64,000 nucleotides of DNA from Alphaproteobacteria bacterium US3C007 (GTDB lineage Bacteria; Pseudomonadota; Alphaproteobacteria; Rhodobacterales; Rhodobacteraceae): the NCBI GenBank assembly GCA_034423775.1, contig CP139918.1, positions 1-64,000 of the forward strand. Direction: 5' to 3'. The notes beneath the pieces are model-generated. The model ran no database searches, was not told where the DNA came from, and was given only the letters and a program-made list of their open reading frames with translations. A program made the translations under genes and the position numbers. Shown one piece after another: positions 26,176-36,596 of this stretch. Every line of letters starts with the position of its first letter. Within the stretch, counting starts at the first letter, position 1.

Positions 26176-27369
26176 ATGCAATTTGATACACTCATAATCG
26201 GAGCAGGTGCGGCCGGCCTGATGTGCGCAACGCAGGCGCAGGGGCGGATTTTGGTGATCGATCACGCCAAAGCCCCCGGCGAAAAAATTCGCATTTCAGG
26301 CGGTGGTCGCTGCAACTTTACCAATCTTAACATTCAACCCGATCGGTTTTTATCCAATAATCCCCATTTTCACAAAAGTGCACTCAGCCGCTACACACAG
26401 TGGGATTTCATCAATTTGGTCGAAAAACATAAAATTGCCTATCATGAAAAAACGTTGGGCCAGCTGTTTTGCGACATTAGCGCCAAACAGATTATCACAA
26501 TGCTCCTGGATGAGCTGGATGCGCGCGGCGCAGAGTTGTGGATAAACACGCGCCTAACAGCTCTTAACAAAACCGATCAGGGCTTTGCGTTAAACCTTGA
26601 GCGCGAGGGGCAACGATACGCCATAAGCTGCCGCAATTTGGTGATTGCCTGCGGTGGCAAATCTATTCCCAAAATGGGTGCCACCGGGCTGGCTTATGAC
26701 ATTGCGGCACAATTTCAAATGAACGTGACCAGAACGCGCCCGGCGCTGGTTCCATTGACCTTTGAGCCAGAGCACTTCAAGCCTTTGGCAGGCATTGCCA
26801 TTGAAGCCCGCGTTTCAAACGCAAAGACCAGCTTTGACGAGGCGGTTCTTTTCACCCATCGCGGCCTGTCTGGGCCGGCAATATTGCAACTTTCCTCTTA
26901 TTGGGAAGAAACCGAAGCGTTTGAGATCGATCTCTTTCCCAACAGTTCGATTTATGAGGCGTTGCGCGCACAGCGCCAACAAAAAGGCGCGCGAAACGTA
27001 TCCACCATCTTGGCGGGGTTTATGCCGGCGCGCCTGTCTGATTTCATCGTGCAGGATCTGGGATTAACTGGAAATCTAGCCGATCAATCTGATAAAGCGC
27101 TTCATGCTTTGGCGCGGCAGCTTCATGCATGGCAGCTCAGGCCCGCCGGCAGCGAAGGCTATCGTACGGCAGAAGTCACCTTGGGCGGGGTGGACACAAA
27201 CGGGCTGTCCTCAAAAACCATGATGAGCAAAACCGTATCCGGGCTTTATTTCATAGGAGAGGCTGTGGATGTCACAGGCTGGCTGGGCGGATATAATTTC
27301 CAATGGGCCTGGTCTTCAGGATGGGCCGCAGGGCAAGCGATTGCACATCAGCCCGAAGCGCCGCGCTGA
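26176..27369 (+). CDS. BaiN/HI0933-type FAD-dependent oxidoreductase
   Basis: 397 residues. The FAD-binding Rossmann loop is IIGAGAAGLMCA (about 8-18), followed by the family signature GGGRCNFTN (about 46-54). The C-terminal FAD contact reads GLYFIGEAVDVTGWLGGYNF and QWAWSSGWAAG. Family members act on unsaturated steroids, flavonoids or other compounds; the substrate here is unknown. The start MQFDTLII is chosen because the Rossmann strand begins there. The gene faces against the dcw cluster, between murD and ftsW. Confidence 0.92.
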   Translation: MQFDTLIIGAGAAGLMCATQAQGRILVIDHAKAPGEKIRISGGGRCNFTNLNIQPDRFLSNNPHFHKSALSRYTQWDFINLVEKHKIAYHEKTLGQLFCDISAKQIITMLLDELDARGAELWINTRLTALNKTDQGFALNLEREGQRYAISCRNLVIACGGKSIPKMGATGLAYDIAAQFQMNVTRTRPALVPLTFEPEHFKPLAGIAIEARVSNAKTSFDEAVLFTHRGLSGPAILQLSSYWEETEAFEIDLFPNSSIYEALRAQRQQKGARNVSTILAGFMPARLSDFIVQDLGLTGNLADQSDKALHALARQLHAWQLRPAGSEGYRTAEVTLGGVDTNGLSSKTMMSKTVSGLYFIGEAVDVTGWLGGYNFQWAWSSGWAAGQAIAHQPEAPR

Positions 27370-27387
27370 ATTCGGTTTTGACATCCG

Positions 27388-28779
27388 TTACAACGCCGCA
27401 ACCTGTGCTACGAAATCTTCGCCGCGCTGCTCAAAACTTTTATATTGATCAAAGCTGGCCGCGGCTGGCGCCAGCAAAACCACATCCCCCGGTTGCGCTT
27501 GTGCATTGGCGGCCTTAACGGCCACATCCATTGTCTCACAAATTTCATAAGGGCAGGGCAACTGGGCCGCGAAGGCTGCCGCCTCGGCACCAATGACATA
27601 GGCTTTGCTCACAGCGCTTGCCGCGCCTTGCAACCCGTCTAAGCCGCCTTCTTTTTCTGCACCGCCGCAAATCCAACGTATATTTGCAAAAGCCATCAAT
27701 GCTTTTTTGGCACTCTCAACATTGGTGGCTTTGCTGTCATTTACAAACCGCACCTGATTAATTTCAGCAACCAATTGTGATCGATGGGGCAAACCAGCGA
27801 AACTTGCCATCGCGGTTTCGATATTTTTAGGCGAGAGGCCCAGCGCGCGGCAAACCGCGTAGGCCGCGCAGGCGTTTTGATGGTTATGCGCTCCGGGAAG
27901 GGCGGCGTGTTGGCGTAAATCAAAAGCGGCAACCTGTCGGCCTTTGCGATATTCCGATAAGAACCCTTTGCGGGCAAACACCATCCACCCTGTCCCGGTT
28001 AATTTTCTGCAGGCCGATACTTGAAGCACGCTGTCATCATTGCGCCCTTGTTGCAGTTGCGCCGCCAAAAAGCGGCCCTCAGCATCATCAATGCCGATCA
28101 CAGCCCGATCCGGCCCGCCTTCTGCGAAAAGCCGGCGCTTTGCCGCAAAATACCCGCCAAGCCCCCCGTGGCGATCAAGATGATCGGGGGATAAATTCGT
28201 AAAAACGGCAATATCGGGCGTTAAGCTGCGGGCAAGTTCGGTTTGATAGCTGCTCAGCTCCAAAACGATTACTTCGCCTGAGCGCGCCGGCTCAAGATCC
28301 ATAACGCCGCGACCGATATTCCCCGCCAGCTGCGTGAGCATGCCGTTTTGCTCTAAAATATGATGGATCAGCGCGCATGTGGTGGATTTTCCGTTAGAGC
28401 CTGTCACCGCAACAATTTTGGCAGGGCGATCAAACTCATCCCACGCGCGCGTTGCAAAAGAGCGAAAAAACAAGCCGATATCATTATCAATGGTCACACC
28501 TGCAGCCTGCGCCGTAGCGATCACCGGATGCGGCTTTGGATAGAGATGCGCAATGCCAGGACTGACGATCAACAGGTCAATCTGCGTCCAATCTGCGCGC
28601 GCGCCCAAATCTTCTAAAATAAGATTTTGCGCCTCGGCGGCTTGACGCGCCGGCGCTTGATCATCCCACACGCGCACTTCAGCGCCACCAGCGCGCAACG
28701 CTAGCGCCGCGGTTAAACCCGAACGGCCCAGCCCGAGCACCGCTACGTTTTTGCCCGTCACACCCTGCGCTGGAATCAT
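27388..28779 (-). CDS. murD: UDP-N-acetylmuramoyl-L-alanine-D-glutamate ligase
   Basis: 463 residues. It adds D-Glu to UDP-MurNAc-L-Ala. Domain 1 begins [19 protein letters not shown]; the ATP loop is [16 protein letters not shown] (about 128-135); the central domain has [10 protein letters not shown] and [13 protein letters not shown]; the C-terminal domain has [16 protein letters not shown] and CGGAEKEGG. It lies 110 bases downstream of mraY and is cut off from ftsW by the opposed gene at 26176. Confidence 0.97.
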   Translation of the reverse strand: MIPAQGVTGKNVAVLGLGRSGLTAALALRAGGAEVRVWDDQAPARQAAEAQNLILEDLGARADWTQIDLLIVSPGIAHLYPKPHPVIATAQAAGVTIDNDIGLFFRSFATRAWDEFDRPAKIVAVTGSNGKSTTCALIHHILEQNGMLTQLAGNIGRGVMDLEPARSGEVIVLELSSYQTELARSLTPDIAVFTNLSPDHLDRHGGLGGYFAAKRRLFAEGGPDRAVIGIDDAEGRFLAAQLQQGRNDDSVLQVSACRKLTGTGWMVFARKGFLSEYRKGRQVAAFDLRQHAALPGAHNHQNACAAYAVCRALGLSPKNIETAMASFAGLPHRSQLVAEINQVRFVNDSKATNVESAKKALMAFANIRWICGGAEKEGGLDGLQGAASAVSKAYVIGAEAAAFAAQLPCPYEICETMDVAVKAANAQAQPGDVVLLAPAAASFDQYKSFEQRGEDFVAQVAAL

Positions 28780-28889
28780 ATTACACCCTTCTAACTGGCA
28801 ATTATGCCCATAATTATCGCCTAAGCGGGATCTGACAAGCGGTTAAAACACGGGGCAACCCCCTCGCGAACATGCCCCCGGCAAAGGCG

Positions 28890-29972
28890 TTAGCGCACCT
28901 TTAAGGTCGCCAAACCAATCATCGCAAGAATCAGCGCAATAATCCAAAACCGGATCACGATTGTTGGCTCGGCCCATCCTTTTTTTTCGTAATGATGATG
29001 AATGGGCGCCATTAAGAACACCCGCCGACCCGTGAGTTTGAATGACAAGACCTGAATGATCACCGACAGCGCCTCAAGCACGAATAAACCCCCAATAATC
29101 GCCCAAACGATTTCATGTTTGGTGATCACTGCGATACTGCCCAGCGCGCCGCCCAAGGCCAAAGATCCAGTATCACCCATAAACACCGCTGCAGGCGGCG
29201 CGTTATACCACAAAAACCCCATGCCACCGCCGATCAATCCGGCGCAGAAAATTAGAATTTCGCCTGTTCCAGGCACATAATGAACATCAAGATAAGTGGT
29301 AAAATCGACCCGACCAACGGCGTAAGCGATCACGCCCAGCGCCCCTGCGGCGATCATAGCGGGCATAATTGCAAGCCCGTCGAGCCCATCGGTTAGATTG
29401 ACCGCATTCGCCGAACCGACGATCACCAGCATCGCAAAGGGTAAGAATAAGAAACTGAAATTTACCAAAAGATTTTTAAAAACTGGCAAGGCAACCTGAT
29501 ATTGAAGCGGATCAGGATGAAAAGAGGTGGCAAGATAGGCCGCAATCGCCGCAATTGCAAAGCCCAAAGCCAACCGCAGCTTGCCCGGAACACCTGCCGC
29601 GGTTTGCCGGCTGACTTTTGCATAATCATCAGCAAAACCAATCAACCCGAAAGAAAAGGTTACAAAAAGCACAATCCAAACAAACCCGTTGTCAAGCCGC
29701 GCCCAAAGCAGAGTAGAGCTCAGCACGGCCAAAAGGATCAACAAGCCCCCCATCGTGGGCGTGCCCGCTTTGGCAAAATGCCCCTCTGGGCCATCGGCGC
29801 GAATGGGCTGCCCTTTGCCCTGACGGCGGCGCAACACATTGATCAAGGGCGGACCGAATAAAAAACCAAATATCAGCGCGGTGAAAAACGCTCCACCGGC
29901 GCGAAAGGTAATATAGCGGAAAAGGTTAAAAGCATCTCCGCCGTCTGACAGAGCTGTTAGCCAATACAGCAT
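28890..29972 (-). CDS. mraY: Phospho-MurNAc-pentapeptide transferase
   Basis: 360 residues with ten membrane helices. MraY makes lipid I from UDP-MurNAc-pentapeptide and undecaprenyl phosphate. Signatures: [13 protein letters not shown], the paired acidic site [37 protein letters not shown] and the histidine loop [13 protein letters not shown]. The start [13 protein letters not shown] at 29972 overlaps the murF stop by one base (TAATG); the open frame to 30005 is inside murF. Confidence 0.98.
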   Translation of the reverse strand: MLYWLTALSDGGDAFNLFRYITFRAGGAFFTALIFGFLFGPPLINVLRRRQGKGQPIRADGPEGHFAKAGTPTMGGLLILLAVLSSTLLWARLDNGFVWIVLFVTFSFGLIGFADDYAKVSRQTAAGVPGKLRLALGFAIAAIAAYLATSFHPDPLQYQVALPVFKNLLVNFSFLFLPFAMLVIVGSANAVNLTDGLDGLAIMPAMIAAGALGVIAYAVGRVDFTTYLDVHYVPGTGEILIFCAGLIGGGMGFLWYNAPPAAVFMGDTGSLALGGALGSIAVITKHEIVWAIIGGLFVLEALSVIIQVLSFKLTGRRVFLMAPIHHHYEKKGWAEPTIVIRFWIIALILAMIGLATLKVR

Positions 29973-31387
29973 TATCGTTTCCTTTCCACCGGGCGCGCCG
30001 CGCAATCGGGTTCGAATTGGCTGATTATTTTGATCGCGTCAACCACTTGCCGCAAACCGCTGCTCAAAGAGGCCTTTACCAAAATGCAATCATCAGCCTG
30101 CAGCAAATCTTCAACACAGGCCGCCATCTCTTCGGCATTGGCAAAATGCTGCCCGCGCTTTTCCACCGGCAAGCTGCGATGCAAGGCCGCCATCAACGGG
30201 CCTGCCGTATGAATAAGGTCAACATTTTTTATGGCGGGCAGTCGCGCCAAGGCGCTGTGATGCGCCCGCTCATCCAGACCCAATTCTTTCATATCACCCA
30301 AAAAAGCCACCCGCCGGGATGACGTGGCTTGCGCCAAAACATCCAGCGCTGCCTGCATCGAGACAGGGTTTGCATTATAGGCATCATCGATCAATTCAAC
30401 CGCGCCAAAGGACGCGTTCAACTGGTGGCGCAGCCCCCGACCTTCTGCAGGCTGCCACTGCGCCAGCGTTCGCGCTGCTTTTTCAACATCCGCGTTCAGT
30501 TTAGACAAGAGCGCCAACGCACCCAGCGCATTTAAGGCAAAATGCCGCCCCACCGTTTGCAGTTCAAACTTTAGGGATAAATCCCCAATACTGGCCATCA
30601 CCTGCGTCAGGCCATTTTTTAAGCTCAGTTGCGCAATCCTGGCTTGCGCCGCACCGGTCCCGAACCAAAGGCTCTGGCATCCCTGTGCTGCGACCGCCTG
30701 CTCCATCACCGATATGCAGGGCGCTTCGGCATTTAAAACCGCATATCCTCGCGTAGAAAGGCCCTGCACGATCGCGGCTTTCTCACGCGCGATACCCTCA
30801 AGGCTTTCAAAGGCTGCCAAATGCGCCGGCGCCACTGTGGTGATCAAAGCCGCATCCGGGCGCACCAAACGCGCCAAAGGCGCAATTTCCCCTGGATTGC
30901 TCATGCCAATTTCAACCACTGCAAAAGCCGCGTCGCGCGGCAAGCTGGCCAAAGTTAAGGGCACGCCCCAATGATTGTTGTAACTGGCGTAAGAGGCATG
31001 GGTTTTGCCCTGAGCTTGCAGCATCACACGCAGCATTTCTTTGGTAGATGTTTTTCCCGCTGATCCAGTGATCGCGATCACCTGCGCCGCGCTGCGCTGG
31101 CGCGCCGCACGGGCCAACCCCTCAAGCGCAATTTGAACATCCTGAACATAAAGAAGGTTTTCATCGCTTAAAACATCTGCAGGTCGGCGCGAGACAAGTG
31201 CTGCTGAAGCGCCCTTTTGCAGCGCATCAGCAACGAAATCATGGCCATCGCGCTGATCCGCAAGCGCCACAAACAAATCCCCTGCCCGAAGGGTGCGGGT
31301 GTCAATCGAAACACCCTCAGCCTGCCACTTTCCAGCAGTCTTTCCGCCCGTAGCCAAAGCTGCGTCTTGTGCGCTCCATAAGCTCAT
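29972..31387 (-). CDS. murF: UDP-MurNAc-tripeptide-D-Ala-D-Ala ligase
   Basis: 471 residues. It completes the pentapeptide by adding D-Ala-D-Ala. The ATP loop is [14 protein letters not shown] (about 105-113), the central region has [16 protein letters not shown] and [18 protein letters not shown], and the C-terminal domain has [17 protein letters not shown] and FLGDMKELG. It overlaps murE by 4 bases and mraY by 1. Confidence 0.97.
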   Translation of the reverse strand: MSLWSAQDAALATGGKTAGKWQAEGVSIDTRTLRAGDLFVALADQRDGHDFVADALQKGASAALVSRRPADVLSDENLLYVQDVQIALEGLARAARQRSAAQVIAITGSAGKTSTKEMLRVMLQAQGKTHASYASYNNHWGVPLTLASLPRDAAFAVVEIGMSNPGEIAPLARLVRPDAALITTVAPAHLAAFESLEGIAREKAAIVQGLSTRGYAVLNAEAPCISVMEQAVAAQGCQSLWFGTGAAQARIAQLSLKNGLTQVMASIGDLSLKFELQTVGRHFALNALGALALLSKLNADVEKAARTLAQWQPAEGRGLRHQLNASFGAVELIDDAYNANPVSMQAALDVLAQATSSRRVAFLGDMKELGLDERAHHSALARLPAIKNVDLIHTAGPLMAALHRSLPVEKRGQHFANAEEMAACVEDLLQADDCILVKASLSSGLRQVVDAIKIISQFEPDCAARPVERKR

Positions 31388-32892
31388 ACAAGCCCTCCAT
31401 CCAGCGCGGCCACGGCCAAACTGGCCTGCTCAACATCATCAAAAGGCAAAATATCATCTCCGATCACTTGACCGGTTTCATGCCCTTTGCCAGCAATCAA
31501 CAGCGCATCACCTGGCTTAAGCATATCAACCGCGCGCAAGATAGCTTCGGCGCGATCCCCCACTTCTTTTACCTGCGCTGGCTCTGACATGCCGCTGATC
31601 ACCATTTTGCGAATTTCGCTTGGATCTTCGCTGCGCGGATTATCATCGGTCACAAACACAAAATCAGCCGCGCCTGCAGCCGCAGCCCCCATCAATGGCC
31701 GTTTGAAGGGATCGCGATCCCCGCCGGCCCCAATCACCGCCACCAGACGCCCCAAAACATGCGGTCTTAAAGCGGAAATAGCCTTTTCAAGCGCATCGGG
31801 TGTATGCGCATAATCGACAAAAACCAGCGCTCCATTTTCACGCTGCGCCGCCAATTCCATCCGGCCCCGCACGGTCGTGAGATGCTCTAAAGTCTCAAAC
31901 ACCGACGCAGCCTTTGCGCCGGCAGCAATCACCAAAGCCGCGGCCATCAGAACATTTTCAGCTTGAAATTTTCCACGCAGCGGCAGGCTGACAAGCCGCG
32001 GTATTTCCTGATAGGTAAATCGCATATCCTGCCCGGTGGCGGTAAAGCGCAAATTATCGATGCGGATATCAGCTTCGGGACAGTGCCCAATCGTGATCAT
32101 CGCTTGATCTGATTGTTCAAGCCGCGCTGCCAGCTCAGCCAGCTTAGGATCATCAATATTTAAAACAGCGGGCTGATCTTGCAGTAACAGCCGATCAAAT
32201 AAACCCGTTTTGGCGCTAAAATAATCCTCAAAATCTTTGTGATAATCCAAATGATCTTGCGTGAAATTGGTAAAGCCTGCAGCGCAAAGTTTCACCCCGT
32301 CCAGCCGGCGCTGCTGCAAACCGTGGCTGGAGGCTTCAATTGCCGCATGCGTCACCCCGGCCAACGCCGCTTTTGCCAAAAGCGATTGCAAAAGAAGTGC
32401 ATCCGGGGTGGTGTGAGATAGCGGCGCCGTAAACGCCCCTTGCACACCATTGGTGCCCAGATTGATGGCCTGACAATCAAGCTCTGTCCAAATTTGTCGG
32501 CAAAAATGCGTCACGGATGTTTTTCCATTGGTGCCGGTCACCGCAACAATCTTTTGTGGCTGCGCCTCAAACCAAAGGGCCGCGGCAGATGCAAGCGCGG
32601 CGGCCGGATCCTCAACAACCACCATCGCGACCGATATCTCTGCCAAAGATTGGCGCATAAGAGCGTGACCGTCTTGGTCGGTCAGAACTGCAGCTGCTCC
32701 ATGCTCAATCGCTTGCGCTGCAAATTCAGCCCCGTGGCTTTGCGTGCCAGGCAAAGCGATGAACAGGCCCCCCTCCTGCACCAGCCGGCTGTCAATAAAC
32801 AGCCCCGAAAGTGGCTTTGAAAATGGCCTTAAAGCGGTGAGACCCAGCTCAGCCAGGGATTTCAACGCAGCGCCCTCAGCATCCGAAGACAT
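31384..32892 (-). CDS. murE: UDP-MurNAc-L-Ala-D-Glu:meso-diaminopimelate ligase
   Basis: About 502 residues from ATG 32892; the frame is open to a GTG at 32916. It adds the third stem amino acid. The ATP loop is VTGTNGKTSVTHF, and the motif DDNPRSED contains the DNPR signature that predicts meso-diaminopimelate rather than lysine. The start is uncertain: none of the in-frame starts has a good ribosome-binding site, while an excellent one serves an out-of-frame ATG at 32924 whose stop overlaps an in-frame TTG at 32865. Starting at TTG 32865 gives MKSLAELGLT, a typical family N-terminus. Confidence 0.95.
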   Translation of the reverse strand: MSSDAEGAALKSLAELGLTALRPFSKPLSGLFIDSRLVQEGGLFIALPGTQSHGAEFAAQAIEHGAAAVLTDQDGHALMRQSLAEISVAMVVVEDPAAALASAAALWFEAQPQKIVAVTGTNGKTSVTHFCRQIWTELDCQAINLGTNGVQGAFTAPLSHTTPDALLLQSLLAKAALAGVTHAAIEASSHGLQQRRLDGVKLCAAGFTNFTQDHLDYHKDFEDYFSAKTGLFDRLLLQDQPAVLNIDDPKLAELAARLEQSDQAMITIGHCPEADIRIDNLRFTATGQDMRFTYQEIPRLVSLPLRGKFQAENVLMAAALVIAAGAKAASVFETLEHLTTVRGRMELAAQRENGALVFVDYAHTPDALEKAISALRPHVLGRLVAVIGAGGDRDPFKRPLMGAAAAGAADFVFVTDDNPRSEDPSEIRKMVISGMSEPAQVKEVGDRAEAILRAVDMLKPGDALLIAGKGHETGQVIGDDILPFDDVEQASLAVAALDGGLV

Positions 32893-32924
32893 CGTCGGGT
32901 TTGAAAACCAAGACACCGGACCAT
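32862..32924 (-). other. Short upstream reading frame overlapping the murE start region
   Basis: GGGAGGG lies 9 bases before the ATG at 32924, which opens a 20-codon frame ending TGA at 32862-32864. The TGA overlaps an in-frame murE TTG (TTGA). Either ribosomes are delivered to murE by coupling through this frame, or a single-base change has shifted the original murE start. The peptide (MVRCLGFQTRRCLRMLRALR) is not recognised. Confidence 0.4.
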
Positions 32925-32940
32925 AGGTCTGCGCCCTCCC

Positions 32941-34755
32941 TTAATTACTGGATGCGAAGGTTATAGCAGCCTGTGGCTGGGTTTCAATCTGCGGGCGCAG
33001 CCCCAAAAGCGGTGCGATGCGGGCAATCAGCTCACTGGCAACGGGAACGGCCGTCCAACCGGCGGTTCGGCGGGGCTTTTTGCCCGAGCGTTCTTCTGGC
33101 TCGTCAAGCGTTACGACCAACACATATTTAGGATTATCTGCCGGAAAAACCGAAGCAAACGTGGCCAAGACCTTATCCTTGTAATAGCCGCCACGCGGGT
33201 TTGGCTTATCAGCTGTGCCCGTCTTACCAGCAACCGCGTAGCCCGGCAGTCGGGCAAAGGAAGCCGTGCCCTGCTTGCCGTGCACAACTTCGCGCAACAT
33301 AGCCAAAGACGCGCTGGCCACCTCTGGTGAGATCAGCCGTTCTTTTTCACCAGAGCGCGGCGCATCAAACAAGGTTGGCTGCACTTTAAATCCGCCATTG
33401 GCGATGGTGGCATAAGCACTGGCCAGATGCAGCGGCGTCGCCGAAAGGCCATGGCCATAAGAAATCGTCATCGCGGAGAGCTCGGACCATTTTGGAGGCA
33501 AAATTGGTTTGCCACCGCTGGCTTCAATCATCTCAAACGGGATTGGCGTCAGCAGACCAAGCTGCCCCAAAAAGATCTGTTGGCGCTCGGCGCCGATCAA
33601 CTGTGCAATCCGCGCCGTTCCGATATTACTTGAACGGATGATGATATCTGCCACTGACAGCTCTTTATCAAGATAATGGTGGTCACGGATGGAAAACCGG
33701 CCCCACCGAATAGGGCCTCGAATATCGATAATGGTTTGCGGGTTAACCAGCCCAAGCTCCATCGCTTGCGCTGCGGCAAAAATCTTAAACGTAGAGCCTA
33801 ACTCATACACGCCCTGAACGGCGCGATTGAACAAAGGGCTGTCGGCAGCTTGCCCCTGAACCGGCGGCGCCGGGCGATCATTGGGATCAAAATCGGGCAA
33901 AGACGCCAATGAAATCACTTTTCCGGTCTCAACTTCCATGAGCACCGCCGCCGCGCCTTTAGCATTCATTAATTGCATACCGCCCCATAAAACCTGTTCG
34001 GTTGCGGCCTGAACCGATAAATCAATCGATAATTTCAGAGCTGTGGCGGATTGGCTGGGATCACGCAAACGCGCATCATAAGATTTTTCTACACCCGCAA
34101 CGCCCACAACCTCGGCCGAATGCACGCCCTCGCGGCCAAAGCTGGTGCCCCCCAAAATATGCGCGGCCAAGTTTCCATTGGGATAAAGCCGCATTTCACG
34201 GGGCCCAAACCGCAACCCCGGATCGCCAATATCATGCACCCGCTGCATTTGCTCTGGGCTTATCTTTTTCTTAATCCATAAAAACTTTCGCCCATCTGTG
34301 AAACTTTTAGACAGTTTTTCCGCGTCTAAATCGGGAAAAATACGCGCCAAAGCCTGCGCCGTGCCGGCCGCATCCACCAGATGCGGGGTTTCAACGTATA
34401 AGGAATGGGTTTCCATATTGGTCGCAAGAATGCGGCCCTTGCGATCCACGATATCGGCCCGTTGCGCCACAATTGACAGGCCCAAATCTTGCGCGGTGGG
34501 CTCAGTCGGCTCAGCGCTGGATAACATGCCAATACGCACAACCAATACCGCATATAAGCACAAGAAAATCCCCCCCAGCACCAGCATACGCCCCTGCGCC
34601 GTGAGGCGGGATTTATCGCGCGTTGCAAGATGCCGCGCCTTGATATTGTCTTGTTCGATTTGGCGCGTATCTTCGCCACGCGCCCGCGCCGGCAAAATCT
34701 GACTGAGCGGACGCAATGGGCTGCGCAGTCCCGAAAATTGGCTGAAATCAGTCAC
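32941..34755 (-). CDS. ftsI: Septal peptidoglycan transpeptidase FtsI (PBP3)
   Basis: 604 residues from a GTG at 34755. A basic cytoplasmic N-terminus and one membrane helix (about 55-80, MLVLGGIFLCLYAVLVV) precede the PBP dimerisation domain and the transpeptidase domain. Active-site motifs are STFK (LGSTFKIFAAAQAM), SSN (IIRSSNIGTARIA) and KTG (AVAGKTGTADKPN). FtsI crosslinks septal peptidoglycan with FtsW. The start overlaps the ftsL stop by 8 bases; codons further upstream belong to ftsL in another frame. Confidence 0.97.
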   Translation of the reverse strand: MTDFSQFSGLRSPLRPLSQILPARARGEDTRQIEQDNIKARHLATRDKSRLTAQGRMLVLGGIFLCLYAVLVVRIGMLSSAEPTEPTAQDLGLSIVAQRADIVDRKGRILATNMETHSLYVETPHLVDAAGTAQALARIFPDLDAEKLSKSFTDGRKFLWIKKKISPEQMQRVHDIGDPGLRFGPREMRLYPNGNLAAHILGGTSFGREGVHSAEVVGVAGVEKSYDARLRDPSQSATALKLSIDLSVQAATEQVLWGGMQLMNAKGAAAVLMEVETGKVISLASLPDFDPNDRPAPPVQGQAADSPLFNRAVQGVYELGSTFKIFAAAQAMELGLVNPQTIIDIRGPIRWGRFSIRDHHYLDKELSVADIIIRSSNIGTARIAQLIGAERQQIFLGQLGLLTPIPFEMIEASGGKPILPPKWSELSAMTISYGHGLSATPLHLASAYATIANGGFKVQPTLFDAPRSGEKERLISPEVASASLAMLREVVHGKQGTASFARLPGYAVAGKTGTADKPNPRGGYYKDKVLATFASVFPADNPKYVLVVTLDEPEERSGKKPRRTAGWTAVPVASELIARIAPLLGLRPQIETQPQAAITFASSN

Positions 34756-35104
34756 GTTCCACCGACCTTTCCGCCACATCAACCGGATCAACCAGCAATA
34801 AATTAAAGCTGGGCAAAAGCGGGTAGGAAACATGCTCAACAATGCCAAAATGATCCGCACGCAAAGGCAATAATTGCAACCGATCAAAGTTCAGATTGGC
34901 CAAATCTTGTAACCGCTCGGGCCGATTTTGATAGGCCCATTCGGCTTTTAAAATGGCCAAGCGGGCCCGCTGCTTGCCTATTTCAGCCTGCAACTGCTCG
35001 GTGTGAGTTATGGCCGCTTGCGTTTTTATGTTTTCCGTATAGGCCCAATAGGCCAACGCGATCACAGCGCTTGCCGTGGTGATATAAAGAAAACTGCGCA
35101 TCAT
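34748..35104 (-). CDS. ftsL: Cell division protein FtsL
   Basis: 118 residues. A short N-terminus, one membrane helix (about 2-20, [19 protein letters not shown]) and a coiled coil (about 30-60, [20 protein letters not shown] then [15 protein letters not shown]) match FtsL, including the conserved [15 protein letters not shown] stretch of alphaproteobacteria. It forms the FtsQLB divisome complex. The start overlaps the rsmH stop (ATGATG); 35101 is an equally possible start. Confidence 0.93.
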   Translation of the reverse strand: MMRSFLYITTASAVIALAYWAYTENIKTQAAITHTEQLQAEIGKQRARLAILKAEWAYQNRPERLQDLANLNFDRLQLLPLRADHFGIVEHVSYPLLPSFNLLLVDPVDVAERSVERD

Positions 35105-36102
35105 AGCGGCAAATCCATGAGCGGCATTCCCAAATCCGAGGGTTTAACAACCCCGCCCGCCGCGCTGTCGGTGCGCCGCGCAATTCGTAACTTCGCAGAG
35201 CGTGCGCGGGGGTTTTGTGCAATTTCTTCGGGCGTTCCCAAAATTGGCTTGCGCGAAACCAATTCAAATTGGATGGGCAATGGCGCGCTATGCGGCGCGT
35301 AACGATTGTTTGAGCCTGCACGGCCCGCGCGCATTTGGAAAAAACGTTTAACCATGCGGTCTTCAATTGAATGAAAGCTCACAACGCAAAACAAACCGCC
35401 TGCCCGTAACGCACGCTCGCCTGCAAGCAAGCCTGCGAAAAGCTCACCATATTCATTATTCACTGCGATGCGCAGCGCCTGAAAGCTGCGCGTCGCCGCG
35501 TGGGATTGCCCAGGTTTGGTGCGCGGCAGCGCCTTTTCGATTAGCTGCGCCAGATCCAACGTGGTTTTAAAAGCGGCGTCACTGCGGCGTTGCACAATCG
35601 ATTTGGCAATTCTGCGACTGGCGCGTTCTTCTCCGTATAAATATAGCAGATTGGCAATATCGGCTTCGGGCAAACCATTCACCAAATCAGCCGCGCTGGG
35701 GCCCGACTGGCTCATCCGCATATCCAGCGGGCCATCGCGCATGAATGAAAACCCCCGCTCAGCCTGATCAAGCTGCATGGAAGAGACCCCAAGGTCCAAA
35801 ACGATCCCATCCAGCTCTTGCGCATAGTCATCAAGCTTCGAAAACAAGCCCGGAATAAACTCTAAACGGCTTTGCAAAGCCGTCGGCCAAGCCCGCGGCA
35901 GATCAAAAACCGCAGGATCGCGATCCACCGCAAAAACCTTTTCAGCCCCGGCCTCTAACAGCGCACGCGTATAGCCGCCGGCGCCAAAAGTACCGTCCAA
36001 CCAGCGGCCCGAAACCGGAGCGATCTGCGAAAGGATTTGCTCGATCAGAACCGGTATATGAGGCTTGTCTGACTGTGCAATCGCCACAGATGCTACCCTC
36101 AC
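35101..36102 (-). CDS. rsmH: 16S rRNA m4C1402 methyltransferase
   Basis: 333 residues. RsmH methylates C1402 of 16S rRNA with S-adenosylmethionine. The N-terminal [10 protein letters not shown] and the SAM-binding [17 protein letters not shown] (about 36-52) are diagnostic. Further family blocks: ILDLGVSS-type [28 protein letters not shown] and [13 protein letters not shown]. It overlaps mraZ and ftsL by 4 bases. Confidence 0.97.
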   Translation of the reverse strand: MRVASVAIAQSDKPHIPVLIEQILSQIAPVSGRWLDGTFGAGGYTRALLEAGAEKVFAVDRDPAVFDLPRAWPTALQSRLEFIPGLFSKLDDYAQELDGIVLDLGVSSMQLDQAERGFSFMRDGPLDMRMSQSGPSAADLVNGLPEADIANLLYLYGEERASRRIAKSIVQRRSDAAFKTTLDLAQLIEKALPRTKPGQSHAATRSFQALRIAVNNEYGELFAGLLAGERALRAGGLFCVVSFHSIEDRMVKRFFQMRAGRAGSNNRYAPHSAPLPIQFELVSRKPILGTPEEIAQNPRARSAKLRIARRTDSAAGGVVKPSDLGMPLMDLPL

Positions 36103-36596
36103 CCTTCCTGACCGCCATCCAAAAAGCTTAGCGGATCAAAATCATCGGGCTGGTCGCTCAACCACGCCTCGGTTTTGGCCTGATCCTCGCTGTAGCTGTC
36201 AGGGTTCCAAATTTGAAACGTGTCACCGGCGGCGATAAAATAAGCCTCGCCCTCAACCGCAATTTTCTGACGCAACTTGGCAGGCAAGACCAAACGACCC
36301 GTCTCATCAACAGAGGTAGGATGGCTTTGTCCGTGAAATAACCGCTCCAGCGTTTTTCGCCCCACCGATCCGCGCGGCAATTGATCAATTTTACGATCCA
36401 CCTCTTCGATGGCCTCAACCGTATAACATTCCAGAAAGGGTCGGCGCGCATCGCCGTAGACAATGACCAATTCGGGGGGCAAGCCTTCTTGCCAATTGGG
36501 ATCGCAGGCTTGGATCACGCGGCGAAATAGCGCCGGGATTGACACCCTGCCCTTCGCATCGATCTTATGCAGACTTTCGCCTCTAAATCTTCGCAT
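36099..36596 (-). CDS. mraZ: Transcriptional regulator MraZ
   Basis: 165 residues from ATG 36596 ([20 protein letters not shown]). Two MraZ/SpoVT-AbrB half-domains are present, each with the DxKGR or DETGRL pattern (residues about 11-16 and 98-104). MraZ represses its own operon by binding repeats near its promoter. Several TTGGG elements lie just upstream of the start (within about 36597-36660), but their spacing does not clearly match the published 10-base phasing. The frame stays open to 36740; that extension is not family-like. Confidence 0.95.
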   Translation of the reverse strand: MRRFRGESLHKIDAKGRVSIPALFRRVIQACDPNWQEGLPPELVIVYGDARRPFLECYTVEAIEEVDRKIDQLPRGSVGRKTLERLFHGQSHPTSVDETGRLVLPAKLRQKIAVEGEAYFIAAGDTFQIWNPDSYSEDQAKTEAWLSDQPDDFDPLSFLDGGQEG

